DNA from: Ichthyophthirius multifiliis
Taxonomy: Eukaryota; Ciliophora; Oligohymenophorea; Hymenostomatida
Direction: 5' to 3'
NCBI RefSeq assembly: GCF_000220395.1
Contig: NW_004086397.1
Span: 51,187 to 115,186, forward strand
Length of the DNA: 64,000 nucleotides
The stretch's first letter is position 1; every line of letters starts with the position of its first letter. A model generated the notes under the pieces. It was not told where the DNA came from. It did not search any database and saw nothing but the letters and a program-made list of their open reading frames with translations. Shown in pieces: positions 1 to 12,737 of the stretch. The translations under genes were made by a program, and so were the position numbers.

Positions 1-86
1 AAAAATATAGAAAATAGAAAATTATAAATCTAATATAAAAATAATAATAATTTCTTTAATAATAAAAAAAAAAATAAAAAATCAAA

Positions 87-881
87 ATGGATATTGAATA
101 CAATGAAAATCGTCCATGTAAACATTATTTACGTGGCTGTTCAATCCAATCTCCATGTTGTAAACTCTGGTACGGTTGTCGTTTATGCCATAATGAGTTA
201 TACAACGGCCCTAAAGGACCAGGTTGCTTAGTTGAAGTAATGGACAGACACAATATATCCTTAGTGAGATGCAATAAGTGTAAATTTGAATAAAAACCGC
301 AATAAATATGTGAAAACTGCTAACACGTACTTGGCAAATATTACTGTGATAATTGTAAATTTTTTGATAGCGATCCTAAGAAGAATATATATCATTGCGA
401 ATTTTGCAAAATGTGCCGCATAGGAATAAAAGAAGACAATTTTCACTGCCAAAAATGCAATGTGTGCCTCCCTAAGGCTATTTTAGATACACATAAATGT
501 ACTTAGGATGGCTCTGATTCTACTTGTCCTGTTTGTATGGAAAATTTGAAGAATTCAGTTAAATCATTTTAATAATTGAATAATTGTGCGCATTTTATTC
601 ACGTGCATTGTCTTTCATAATACCTTCATTCGTCCAAAAAAAATAATTGTCCAGTTTGTAATGTATGCATATCATAATAAACAAAGGAAGAAATAGAATA
701 TATAGATAATTATATAAAAGAAATATATGAAAAAATGGAGGATTAATTAAAAAAATAATTAAAAGATAAAAAAACTAATATATTATGTAATCAATGTCTA
801 AAAAAATCACTTAATACTGATTTTAATATTATTGCAATAAAATGTATACATTGTGGATGTTATAATACATAAGAAATTTGA
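87..881 (+). CDS. RCHY1/PIRH2-type CHY-CTCHY-RING E3 ubiquitin ligase
   Basis: Intronless 264-residue frame in the ciliate code, starting at the ATG after an AT-rich leader and ending at TGA. Three zinc modules appear in order. An N-terminal CHY finger covers about residues 10-67 (RPCKHYLRGC, then CPC/CRLCH pairs and CNKC). A CTCHY finger covers about 75-135 (CENC, YCDNCKFF, HCEFCKMCR, HCQKCNVC). A RING-H2 covers about 145-195 (CPVC, then C-x-H-F-x-H-x2-C and CPVC). The C-terminus carries a small zinc ribbon (CNQC...CIHCGC). This order is diagnostic of RCHY1/PIRH2 ligases, which pass ubiquitin from an E2 to substrates in nucleus and cytosol; the substrate here is unknown. All zinc ligands that can be checked are present, so it should be active. 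Confidence 0.93.
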
Positions 882-1287
882 TTTTTTTATTTATATAATA
901 TTTAAATATTATTAATATTATAATTTTTTTATATGTGTCTTTTTTTAAAACTATTTGAATCATTTTTATCATTAAAACAATTTTTTATTTTTTGATAAAA
1001 ATTTATAATTTATTTATAAATATATATTTAAATAAAATATATATTTTAGAAATAAAATAATATTAATAAATTATATATGTTAAAATTAAAAGATATATAT
1101 AATAAAAAGAAATAATTATAAAATTAAATATTAAAAAATCATTATAAAATAAAAATAATAAATAAAAGTAACTCAATTATATTAATATATAAAAAATTAT
1201 GTAAATTTAAAAAAAAAAAATTGAAAAATAAAAATAAAAAACAAATTTAATAAATATATAAATACATATAAATATATAATAAATATA

Positions 1288-1330
<43 letters not shown>

Positions 1331-1687
1331 AAAATATTTAATTTATTTACTCATTTACATTATTTACTTATTTTTTTTATAAATATTTAAATATTATATA
1401 AATTTTAAATTTAAAATTAAAATAAATTAATATTAAAAATCTATTCTTTAATTGTATCCTATAATATTAAATCACTTAAATATTATTTAATTATATCTAA
1501 TATCTCTTTTCGAATAATTATTATTTCTTTAGTAATTTATCATTTATTTTTGCCCATTAAAATAACAGTTATATCTTATACCTAAAATTTACATTTAAAC
1601 TTGCAAAATATATTATGTTTAAATTCTTAAATTAATATGTACTATATAAATCATTTTTTTTTTCTTTAATTTACTAATTTATTAGAA
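882..1687. other. AT-rich intergenic stretch
   Basis: No open frame with protein-like composition on either strand. It holds poly-A and poly-T tracts and a dinucleotide AT run at about 1298-1323. It separates the 3' end of the RCHY1 gene from the GC-richer island that follows. Confidence 0.7.
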
Positions 1688-2374
1688 TCATGATTATATA
1701 TATACTGTTATTTTACTTGAATTTCTTTAAAAATATACATATTAGAGGTTATATGTAACATAGTATATAATAATACCCCTTAGCTCTTTATTAAAGATTT
1801 AAGAAATTCCCATATGCAGTATATCTATTAAAAAGATACTAAACTAATGTTAGAGATCTTAATATGTCTTGAGTAAGCTTTTTTCTTCAAAGTATACAAA
1901 ATATATTTTTTTATTTTTAGAAAGAGGAATTTTGATAAATATAGATATTTAAATGGTTTTAACGCTCATGAATTTAGATGCATAAACAATAAATGGTGAA
2001 TTATTCTTTTTTAAATACTAATTTGTAACTAATTTTGGAAAAAGATGAACAACTATAGATATTATAGGCCCAATAATACTAAAATATGGTTTTATAGACA
2101 CTATACTTTTACAAAAATTGTTCTTTTGTTTTAAATAAATATCAAACTTACTAATGATGAAACGAGAAATTTTTCTTACTAGATTGGGACAAAATTTTGA
2201 TTAGATTCCAATTAATTGTTCTTTGATTTGAGTTTAAAATATTTTATAGATAAACTTATGAATGTAAAAGGAAAATGGGAGTTCTCCAATGAATTATGAT
2301 CCTAATTTTCATACCGATTTTCTTTAAAAATATATATTAAAAGCTTTATCACTTTTACCAATACATTGATTCAT
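1688..2374 (-). CDS. Doubtful 228-residue ORF in a GC-richer island
   Basis: In the ciliate code the minus strand is open for 229 codons from an ATG at 2374 to TGA at 1688, rich in Ile, Ser, Lys and Phe, with no motif I recognise. Because TGA is rare in such AT-rich DNA, this length is only weak evidence of coding. The plus strand of the same island also holds protein-like pieces in one frame, interrupted by TGA (for example RYLNGFNAHEFRCINNKW near 1940-1995, and a Thr/Lys/Leu-rich stretch near 2100-2190). Those pieces faintly recall the Cys/Trp module and following helices of IS1595/Merlin-like transposases. The island could therefore be a decayed DNA transposon rather than a gene. Strand and identity are unresolved. 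Confidence 0.25.
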
Positions 2375-3112
2375 AAAGATAAGTTTTTGTTTCAAAATAT
2401 TGATTTTGAATAACCAAGAGCTTTATAGATAATTTTTTTTTCAGAATATATATAAAAAAAAAATTGGTTTATAATATGTGCAAATTTACGAGAACATGCA
2501 AAACTGATATAATGGAAAAATCATTAAATTTTGCACTTAAGTAAATCCAAATATAGATTAAAACATAACTAAATAATTAAATATAATAAATTAAACGCTT
2601 AAGAATTTATTTATTTTATTATAATATACTATTTATTAATGTTTATTTTTTAAATATAAAAAATTAATTCATTTTTTTTTTGTGAATAATTAACAAGAAA
2701 ATATATTTTTCTTTTATTTATTAATTAATAAAAATAAAAATGTATTAAAAAAATTTAGATTATATAAAATCATATAAAACTTTAAATACATAGTCAGGTA
2801 TTATCAATTAAAATATAAATATACAAATAAAATATTAAACATATTAATAGAAACAAAAGAAAAAAAAAAAATTTTAAATTCGCATTTAAAAAATACTTTA
2901 AAAATGTATGATTATTAAAAATTAAAAAGTTATGAAAAAGATTTTTTTAGTACAATAAAAAACAAAAGTAGAAAAGATAATATCAATAAATGATAATATA
3001 TATATTTATAATATATATATATATATATATTATATATATTTATTTTTATATTTATATTTATATTAATCTAAAAACAGCTAATAATAATTTTTAAGGAGAT
3101 ATTATTAAAAAA
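2375..3112. other. AT-rich intergenic stretch with AT and TTTATA runs
   Basis: No coding signal seen. It contains an interrupted AT dinucleotide tract at about 2997-3042 followed by TTTATA-type repeats to about 3065, just upstream of the start of the next gene. Confidence 0.6.
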
Positions 3113-4240
3113 ATGTATTCTTAGCCAAATTAGTTATCATAAAGTTATAATATTAAGGATAATAATCCTTAATAAAATTTATTTTTTAAAGCTTAAAAAA
3201 CAATCGATTAAATATAATATTATAGCCGCAAAAATGAAGTAATGAATAAAATAAATGAATTAAATTTAAAACTTGATAAAGATTTTACAAAAATAAAGGG
3301 ATAAGTTTATAAAATAAATTGAATTAATACATAATAAATTTATTTACCTAATAACAATACATAATAAAAAATAAGAACTGAATAAAATTATAATTTTATA
3401 ACTGATTATAATAGTACAGAATAAGTAAATATAGTTAAAAAAATATATATTAAAAATAATATTTTTCTAAGGTTTAAATGCTTTAAATATAAAACGAATA
3501 AATAATAAACCGATAAAATTAATTAGAAACTGAATAGTAGAAAAAGAAACAAGAAAAGATATAAGGAATAATTATATAATAAGAATAAGAATATAAAATG
3601 TTATAAAACGAAGTAATTTTTTTTTTTATTTTAAATAAAATAAAATTTAAATAAATAAAAATTAAATTATAATTAAAATTAAATTATGATTAAAATTAAA
3701 AATAGTTAAATTAAAAAAAAAAAGAATTAGAATAATAAATAAATAAAAATAAAATTCTTATTTAATAATGTTAAAATTTTGAATTAAATTTTTAGAAATA
3801 AAATGTTTAAATGGAAAAGTCTCTAAAAATAATATAAAATACATATGATAAAAAAATAAATTAATATGAGTAAAAAATTAATTTATAAAATCAAAAAATT
3901 ATCTAATTATAAAATTAATATTAAAATAATCTTTTTATGTTAACAATAAATGAAAATCCTTAAATTTTTAATTCTTTAGAAGATGATTTTAATGAAAAAT
4001 AAAACATTTAAAATAACTATAATACAGATAAATTCGATATAGAAAAAGTTGATAAATTAAAAAAAGTAATCGAAGATAAAGATTAATAAATATTTAAATG
4101 TAAAACATATATTTCATTTTTTATTTTATTTTATTATAGTTAAAAAAATTAATGATCATAAAGATAATGAAATTTTAAAATTATAATAAGAAATAAATAA
4201 TATTTAGTAATAAATAAAAAATAAAGTAGAAGAAAAATGA
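3113..4240 (+). CDS. Coiled-coil protein, 275 residues, four exons
   Basis: A splicing model that keeps frame throughout is 3113-3304, 3472-3612, 3706-4099 and 4140-4240, with GT...AG introns of 167, 93, 40 nt and a final TGA. The protein begins MYSQPNQL and is dominated by Gln, Glu, Lys, Asn and Ile heptads, for example EQIINRQNQLETEQQKKKQ and KINLQNQKIIQLQNQ, so it should form a long coiled coil. No catalytic domain is visible. The first intron could alternatively contain a small extra exon around 3380-3425. Function unknown; proteins of this kind in ciliates are often cytoskeletal or basal-body associated, but that is inference only. Confidence 0.7.
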
Positions 4241-4618
4241 TATAATTATATAAAAATACCATATAAAATAATATAAAGAAAAATTTTTAAATATATATAT
4301 AAAAAAATAAAATTAATTTACTTATTTATTTTTTTAACGACATTAAAAAATTACAATTATATTAGTAAAATTTATATTATTTTCTGAAACTTTTAAATTA
4401 ATTTAATTAAAAAAGTTATATAGATAAGAAAAAGAATATGATAAAAATTAATTTTGTTAAAAAAAAAGAAATAGAAAAAAAAAAAATATTAAAATAACTT
4501 TTTATACTAAAATGAAATTTAAATAAAAATTAAAATAATTTATTTTTATTTTATAACAAAAAAAAGAAAAATTATAAAATTTAAATTATAATATTTAAAA
4601 AAACATTTTTATAAAAAT
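4241..4618. other. Intergenic, AT-rich
   Basis: Lys/Ile-rich open stretches near 4410-4500 are A-run artefacts as far as I can judge. They could be an unrecognised exon of either neighbour, but there is no clear splice model. Confidence 0.4.
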
Positions 4619-5702
4619 ATGTCTAAATTTTTTGATTTAAATAACTAATTATTACTAATAGAATCATTTAAATTATTTTTCGAAAAGGTTTTATGTGTAA
4701 TTACTGATCAAAAGGATTTAATTTAAAAAGAGTGGAACTAATTCAAGCAAACTCTGGACTAAAAAGATATCTAAATATTTCAAATCTTCGAATATGCAAG
4801 TAATTTAATAATAATGCAAGAAAATAAAAACATTTTTAAGCATTCTTGTAGTTTAAAAATAGAAGAAACAACTGATTCTAATACAAACCCGGATATAGAT
4901 TTTAATTTTTAGAAAGATTCATAAAACGAGAATGAATTCTAAACAAAAAGAGTTAAAATAAATTAAATAAAATATTTGAATAATTTAAATGAAGTATGTA
5001 CAATCTAAAACTTAAAATAATCATTTGAAAATAAAAGAGTCGAACTTTTAAATATAATATAAGAATAAATTTAAATATTTAACAAAAACAGTCTAAATAT
5101 ATAACTTATTAATGAAAAGACTAACTAAAGTGAATCTTTTATAGGCTAAAACTAATAAAATATTTACTTTTTAAATAAAAGATAAGATTCAATAAGAGAT
5201 TATTCAATTTATTCAAAAAAAATAAAGAAAACAATTAAGTAAAAATAATAGAAAACTTAAATTTTTAATAAAATCAATAAAATATACTTAAAGAAGATAA
5301 AAACAATATAAATATTGTCAATTAAATAGATTACATTAAATATAAAAATAGTTTTTATAATAATCAAATAAAATAAGGAAATCTTCCAGTATATTAATAA
5401 ACATAATTCTAAACAGAAAATTAAGAAAAAACTAATAATTTTAAATATTAAAATGACAATGATATAGACAATTTAGTTTAAAGAATTCTTAAAGAAAAAA
5501 AGAAAAAGATGTTTAAAATGAGAAAAGAAATACTTATACTATTGAATAAGATTAGCTAATTTAAAATATTATTAATAGACAAGGTTATAATTATAATGCT
5601 TAAAGGCAATATAAACCTTAATCAGATAATTAAATTAAATATAATAAAGATTAATAAGATTTTAATAAAATTGTTTTAAATTAAAAATATTTTAATAAAT
5701 GA
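4619..5702 (+). CDS. Hypothetical Asn/Gln-rich protein with frame breaks
   Basis: Starts MSKFFDLNNQLLLIESFK at an ATG in good AT-rich context. The first 200 residues read cleanly (a helical, Gln/Lys-rich N-terminus, then an acidic stretch with EETTDSNTNPD). Protein-like sequence then continues in a second frame from about 5215 (after an A8 run) and in a third frame from about 5510 (after A-rich runs), ending ...NQKYFNK and TGA at 5700. The two frame changes sit at homopolymers and look like base-call errors, though a recent pseudogene cannot be excluded. No domain recognised. Confidence 0.55.
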
Positions 5703-5849
5703 ACGTATATTAGTAGATTAAATATAAGAATTTTATAATTTTTTATAATGAATTAAATTTTATTTTTATTATTTAATTATTTATTTATTAATATAACTTT
5801 ATTATAAATTATAATAAAATTATAAATATTATTGATTTATTTAAAAATA

Positions 5850-6267
5850 ATGAAATCATTTTTGTAATTTTTTTTTAAAATTTATTTTCCTAAAATTTGT
5901 AAAAAAAAGACTTTAAGTAGTATTTTTAATAGCATTGTCTATTATAATAGTTGATGGTATAAATAACGAATAATTAGATTAAGAATAAATTCTTTAAATG
6001 TAATAATAATTAGAAGATGATTATTCGTAAATGAAAAAAATAAAGAATGAAGTAGAAGAAATAAGTTTAAAGATGTAAAATTCATAATAAAAGTATTTAA
6101 AAATAAATAAAAAAATTTGTAAAATAAAAAAATAATGAAAAAGTGGGATTACAGATAAGGAACAAAATAAAATGAATAAAAGATTAGAATTTTTAACTAA
6201 AAGTATGTAAGAAATACAAAAGAAATGGTAACATCTTTATGAAAAATAAGTTAAAGAAGAAATATGA
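5850..6267 (+). CDS. Small coiled-coil protein with hydrophobic N-terminus
   Basis: The clear part is a Glu/Gln/Lys coiled coil (EQILQMQQQLEDDYSQ, then MNKRLEFLTKSMQEIQKKW) that ends at TGA 6265-6267. A 36-nt GT...AG intron near 6119-6154 keeps the frame. Upstream the same frame is hydrophobic (VVFLIALSIIIVDG), like a signal peptide or membrane anchor. The only nearby ATG, at 5850, is one base out of that frame, across T and A runs, so the exact start is uncertain. It could be a secreted or membrane-anchored coiled-coil protein. No family recognised. Confidence 0.5.
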
Positions 6268-6444
6268 TAATATTTTTAAAACTCTAAATATATTTAATGA
6301 AAAAAAACTTATAAAAAATGCAAATTATATATAATTATATATATTAATATAAAATTTATTTAAGAAAAATTAGTAAATTTTTTTATTAAAATAAAATTTT
6401 TTTATATAATAATATAATAAGAAAAATTTTTTAATAATAAATTT

Positions 6445-6502
6445 ATATTTATATTTATATTATATTTATATTTATATTTATATTTATATTTATATTTATA
6501 TT
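6445..6502. repeat. TTTATA hexamer repeat
   Basis: About nine to ten near-perfect tandem copies of TTTATA, lying between two convergent genes and immediately past the stop of the NEK kinase gene. Probably a simple microsatellite. Confidence 0.85.
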
Positions 6503-6509
6503 AATTATA

Positions 6510-8934
6510 TCAAACACAAAAATCTTGTATATTATATTTATTTTAGAATAATTTATTTTTTATTGAATTTTTCAGATTAATATTATTAAATTTTTATTAT
6601 TTTTTTTATTAAAAAATCGTATTCTATTCTTATGAATTATTACTTTAATTAATTTTATTTATATTAAATTCATTTCTTTATATATAGTTATTGTATTTTT
6701 AATTTTATCTTTGTTATATTTTATCATTATCAATTTTAAAGAAGAATTAATCTAAATTAATTTTACTATTTTATTCTTATGCACTTTTGTTTTTAAATTA
6801 ATTACTGATATTTTAAATATTTTTCTAAAAAGGGTTATTAAATGCATTTTATTAAATACTAAAGTTAATAATATTATTTTTAAATGAATTTTAACTTTAT
6901 TTACTTAGATCTAATTTTTTTTCAAAACAAAAGCTGATATAGGTCTATGTTATTAATTAATATTAAGTTAAGATCTACTTATAATAAATTTATTATCCTT
7001 TTCTTTATTACCGTTTTATTCATTATTTTTTTCTTATTATTAAACATTTATTTAATTATTTTAATTTAATTATTTTATATTATTTTCATTTTAATTTTTC
7101 TCATTTTATTTTTCTATACTTATATAATTTTATTAAATTAAATCTTTTTTTAATAAGCTTTGCCTTAAATATGCTGAAAATGGCCTTTTTTTAATATTTT
7201 AAAAATTATCTCTATATTTATTGTTATTATTTAAACATTTATTAATATCAAAATATGCTGTTAAAGGATTTTGTGGCTTTATATATTATTATTATTGTTT
7301 CTACTATTCTATTTAGTTTTGTTAAATTTATATAAAGTTTTCAACTTAAAATTCTATTTTTTATTATTATTATAAATTTATTATACTTTGATTATAATTT
7401 TATTCATATTATTGCTATTACGTTTCTTCTTTTTATTTTATTTATGGATATTCTTTTTCTTTGATTTATGTTTGTTCCTTTTATGTATTTTTTAATATAC
7501 TTAATTCTTAAACTAATGTTTAATTTTAAAAAGATTTTTAAATAATATTATTATTCATTTAAATTTCGTTAACACTTTAAGAAATAGTATTATTATTTAC
7601 ATCTTTTAGATTATTATTTTTTATTATTTCATCTTACTATCCAACTTAATTAAATTATTAAAATAACTCCAACTTTTTTCTACTTATTTCATAATATTAT
7701 ATTTTACTGGAAATTTAACTATTATCTAAATCTTATTTTTAAGTTATTTTTTTTTCACTTGAATAAACTTTTTTTTATTTTTTTATTATTTTCGCTTTGG
7801 CTTTTTAATTAATTTGAAATTTCATTTTTAAGTTAGATTTTTTCGTCATTTTTTTCAATGCTTTTGTCTAATTTTTCCTTATTTTTTAAATCGTTATTAC
7901 TTAATTAATTTTCCTCTATTTTTATATCATTTTTTCCAACTAAATGCTGAATTTTATTTTAGTCTTTTAAAAATTGTACATTTTTTTCCAAATATTCAAC
8001 CAGTTATTATGCACTTGGCCTTTTCAAAGGATCTTTTTCAATTATTTTTCCAATAAAATTACTTAATTCTTATGAATATATATTAGGTAAAGGTTTAGGT
8101 TAATTATTAACAATATTATAACCTAAAGCAATCAAATTATCCCCAGAAAAAGGAGTTTCGAAACAAGAAACATGATACAAAGCCACTCCTATTGCCCAAA
8201 TATCTATCTTTAATATAGTTTAAAATAATAATTATTTAACAAATAAGAATTACTTTATAATCATATGGCTATTATTAAATTTATTCAGGTGACAAATATA
8301 AAGGAGTTCCTACTCTTGAACACTATATAGCTTATTCTGTTTATACGATTTTCGATACTCCTAAATCACCTAACTTATATGTTTATATAAAATTTATTTA
8401 AAGACAAAATAAAAAATTACTTTTATTAGATTATCTTTTGTAAGAAATATATTTAGAGTTTTAATGTCTCTATGAATTATATTTTTTTAATGCAAATATT
8501 AAACTGCTTTTATTAAATCGTATGCATATTTCCAAATTTAATTTTCTTAAAAATACAATTTGTGTAATCTCCTATTTTTTATTAACTAAAGTTATATATA
8601 TTTTATATTAAATTTAAATAAGTAATAAATATTATAAAAATTATTAATATAAAACTTTTTAAAGATCCCCTCCTTCTGCATATTCCATAATTATATATAA
8701 ATAATGAGATTCAATAAAAGAATCAATATATTTAATTATATTTGGGTGTTTAAGTTTTTATAAGATTTAAGGTTCTTTTAATACTTACTTTTTATTTTTA
8801 AGAGACATTTCCTTTACATCAATTTTTTTCATTACATATTCTAATTAATTTTCTATGTTTTAAACTTTATATACAACTCCATATGAGCCTCTTCCTAATT
8901 CCTTTATTGTTCTATATATTTATTTTTTACTCAT
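6510..8934 (-). CDS. NEK (NIMA-related) serine/threonine kinase with long Gln/Asn-rich tail
   Basis: The start at 8934 gives [19 protein letters not shown], the glycine-rich loop. Then follow the ATP lysine (YVMKKID), [10 protein letters not shown] (catalytic loop), a DLG-type metal motif (GDLGVSK), GTPLYLSPE (activation segment end) and [11 protein letters not shown]. Introns at 8586-8655, 8374-8420 and 8208-8253 join these in frame. Near 8017-8030 the frame slips by one: the kinase end reads IIEKDP and resumes as [14 protein letters not shown]. Past residue about 270 is a long Gln/Asn/Lys-rich tail with two similar patches ([16 protein letters not shown] and [13 protein letters not shown]). 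One more splice or slip near 6850-6900 leads to TGA at 6510. NEKs act on cilia, centrioles and the cell cycle; ciliates have very many. The substrate is unknown. Confidence 0.88.
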
Positions 8935-9196
8935 TTTATTTTATGAAATTAAATAAAAATTATACTTTTTAATAACTTTTAATAATCATTTGTATTTAAA
9001 TTTAATTTTATTGATAATTTTTATTATTTTATTTAAAAAAAAAAAAAAATTATTTATAACATTTAATAAAAAATATTATATTAATTAATTTTATAAATAA
9101 TTATTACAAAAAAAGAGATATATAGTTTTTAATAAATAAAATAATTTAAAAATTTTATAATAATTTTTAAATAAATAAAAAAATATAAATATATAA

Positions 9197-9243
<47 letters not shown>

Positions 9244-10041
9244 GCGCGATTAACTATATCCATAAATAAAAATTTTATATTGTCTATTTTTTTTTTATTA
9301 TATTTTCATATGAAATAATTATATATTATATTTTTAAAATTTTTCTGTATTTAATTTATCTTTTATTCATATTATTAAATTTTATTTGATATAATATATA
9401 TCATATTATTACTAATATTAAACATTATATTTTTAAATATAATTTTTTTTATTATATTATAATTATTTTTTTTTGATATTTTTTTAAAGATATTTTTTTT
9501 TTTTTTTGTATAATAATTTAATATTTAATTTAATGTTATTAATCTAAAATATATGAAAATATATAATATTATATCCCTACTTTTCCATTAAAAATTGCAA
9601 AAAAATCTTTATAAAATTGAAAATAATTAATTCCTTATTTTCATTTATTTATCATACAATTTCAATTTAACCTAAAATACTTAAGCAAATATATCTTTTC
9701 TTCTTTTTTATTTTTGTTTTTTTAATTATATAAACTTTTTTTATTTTTAGATATGTATTATTTATTTCTTATTTAATTAATAAGATTATTTATTAATATA
9801 TTTATTCATTATTTGATAGTTTTGTAAAAATTGTTTATTAAATATATTTTTTTTATATTTTATATATTAATAATAACATGTCATAATTTTTTATTTTAAA
9901 TTTATAAATTTTTATTCTTAAAATGTTTATTAAATAAATATTTTTCAAAAAAAATAATATATAAAATAGAGATATAAATATAAATAAAAATAATACATAT
10001 CAGATATATTTTTTAATAGTTTATAAAAATTTTTTTTTGTC
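8935..10041. other. Intergenic, very AT-rich
   Basis: No gene recognised on either strand. An AT/TATAAA simple repeat lies at about 9187-9240. A slightly GC-richer patch near 9580-9720 has no convincing frame. It contains the shared upstream side of the NEK gene and the downstream side of the 10-12.7 kb gene. Confidence 0.6.
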
Positions 10042-11878
10042 TCATATTTATACTTAATATAATTAATTATATGAATTTTAAATTAATTATGGATTATTTA
10101 AATAAATATTTTTTAATGGACTATTTTTGAATGTGTACTAGCTATTATTTTCATTTCTTGTGAAATTATTATTACTTTAGTTTATAAAATATTATTAACT
10201 ATAGTTTGGACTTATAATTTTTATATTTTCCTAAATATATAATTTATTTTGAATATTGTTTTTAATATTTTAAAGATTCTAATTTTAATAATTTTAATTA
10301 TTTTTAACATTCATATGTTAAGAGTAATTATTCCTTTATAAGAAATTGTCATATTCAGTTTTTATATGTTAATTACTGTTTATTTCACTCGTCTATTTTT
10401 TTAGTAATCATGATTTACCTTATATTATTAAATATAATCAATTTGTTAATTTAATTATAATCTATTTAAGAAAAATTGTATATAAAATAAAGAATTTTTT
10501 TTATATTAAATTACTAATTATTACTATAAACTAAATTATTTAAAGAACTTATTCTATTATGGTTAATACTTTTTACAAAAGCATCTTTTTATAATATGTT
10601 TCTTTCAGAATTTAATGGTTATTTATTTTTATTATTTTAGAATTATTTTAAAATATTATTTTAAAATTAAGAATTCATATTGTCTTTACTTATTAATTTT
10701 TAATTTTCAACGTATAAATCATAAATATCATTCTTTTTTACTTAAAAATAAAATATAATAATTATTATATTTTTGATTTGTATTTTACTAATATTTTATT
10801 CTTTTTTTATAAAGATTTTACTTATTTCTTATTTTCTAAGTTTTTTTATTTAATTAAAATACTATTTTAAATAGCATTTTTATATTTCATTTATATCATA
10901 TATTTACTTACACTATTATCGTTAGAATTTAATTAATTATTATTTCTCTTTAAATCAAAGTTTTATTCGGATTATTAAAGTACATTTATTAATTGTAAGC
11001 TTTATTATTAAGGCGTAAAATTATTTTTAGTTAGACTATTTTATCTAGTTTAAATACTAGAATGAGTTAATAACCCATAATTTTTTTAATCATAATTAAT
11101 AATATTGCTATTATTCCTTATCTTGTTAATATCTTAAAATTAATTACTTGCACTTTTAAAGCATTATTATTAAGGAGATTTAAATTATTATGATTATTTA
11201 ATATCTACTTTGTATTTTTCTATATGTTTTATATCATTAATACCTTTATTTTTTTAAATATATGTTTTATTTTATTACATTTTATCATTATTATTATTAA
11301 TTGCCTTTTATATTATTTTATTTTACTTTTCTAAAAAGAATTTTTTTTTAAATTCATCTATATTTTTTTAAAGATTAATGCCATACTATTAATTAGCTAC
11401 TCTTTCTGTATTTGAAATTTTAATAAAATCATACATTTCATTTATAGACTTTTAATTAAGTATTTAAGAAGCCTGTCTTTATAGAAATTCATTTTATTTG
11501 TTTATAATTAATAAGTTATCATTTCTATTTATATTTTATTTAATATTATGATTATTTTAATGATATACATATTAATTTTAATTATTTAAGATTTATGCAC
11601 TTTATTATTGTTAGCCTTATTATTTGCTATAATATTATTATTATTATTATTATTAAATTACTAAGTTTTCTTTTTAACTTAATTAAATATTTTTATTTTA
11701 AATAATAGAAGTAGCTTTTTATTGTAAATAATTATTAAAATTTCTTTCTTACGAATTATTTTTAGTATTTCTTTAAGATTAAATTAATTCGGTTATTAAA
11801 TTTTAATTTTAACAATGATGATTTTTTATATTTTCAATATTTTTTTAATTTTTATTTATTTTAACGATTTATACATTA

Positions 11879-11922
<44 letters not shown>

Positions 11923-12737
11923 TTATTATTATTTTTATTATTATCATTATCATTATTATTTTATATTTTAACTTGTTTATATTTTTAAGTGTTATTCTAA
12001 TTATAAAATTATTAAAAGACTTAGTTGTTTGACAAAATATTATTATTATCTTAACTTTAATACATCACTAATTTATTTTATTATTCTATTTAATTTTCTT
12101 ACTAAACTTTCATATAATTTAAAAATTTATTTAAATTTTCAAGACTAGAGTTATTATCTATATCAACAAAATAAGATTATTAATAATAGTTTTATCCGTT
12201 AATAAATACATCATTTAATTTATAGTTTATATCTTGTATCGTATTACTAAAAACAGTTCTAGTATCATCGATTTCGTCTAAAGGGGCTAGATATTTTTCT
12301 TAAATTGTTTATTCTATATTTTATTATTTATTTTTTGTTTGTTTTTAAGGTATATTTAATAAATTGGTTATTCTTATATAATCTAATTTTCTCTTCTTAT
12401 CATGAAATTTGTTTAATGTTTTTGTTATTGGGAGCATAAATAAGCGAGAAATATCTTTGTGATACTTATAATATTCTACGAGCATTTATATTTTGCCTTT
12501 ATATTCTTTTTAACAATAAAATCTTTTAAGAAATTGTTCGTTTTCATAATTTTAATCTAAATATTTAAACTTTATTGTTGTCGAAGTTTTTATATTGAAT
12601 ATTTAGTCGTTAATTAATTTTGTATAATAATAATTCTATGAGGCACTATATTTTGAAAATAATGCTTTATTTATATTTTATTTTATATTAAATTTTTTAT
12701 TTTATTAGTTTTTTTATGGACAAAATATGCAATTCAT
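10042..12737 (-). CDS. Large ciliate-type conserved protein with YYKYHKDI motif and polyN/polyQ tract
   Basis: The start at 12737 gives MNCIFCPQKNQQN, then a conserved-looking N-terminal module: LFSKYSASQNYYYTKLIN, FLKRFY, YYKYHKDISRLFMLPIT and HDKKRKLDYIRI. I recall this arrangement from many Tetrahymena and Paramecium proteins of unknown function. After about residue 200 the protein is low complexity. A polyAsn tract changes to polyGln because the frame slips by one inside the ATT/AAT microsatellite at about 11870-11950. Beyond it the frame is clear again (RQASQILNQKSINEMYDF, NYGLLTHSSIQT). At least one or two introns are needed between about 10880 and 10380. It ends ...QNSYNQLYQVQI and TGA at 10042. 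The Cys pair at the N-terminus (CIFC) is notable. Confidence 0.72.
11881..11955. repeat. ATT/AAT trinucleotide microsatellite inside a coding region
   Basis: About 25 triplets, mostly ATT on this strand, interrupted twice by TTTTT. On the minus strand it encodes Asn in the frame entering it and Gln in the frame leaving it. Confidence 0.9.

Noticed and set aside
8010-8035. Programmed +1 frameshift in the NEK kinase
   Set aside because: The slip lies between IIEKDP and RPSAQQLVEY without a stop codon or slippery motif shared with the other breaks. A base-call error fits better.
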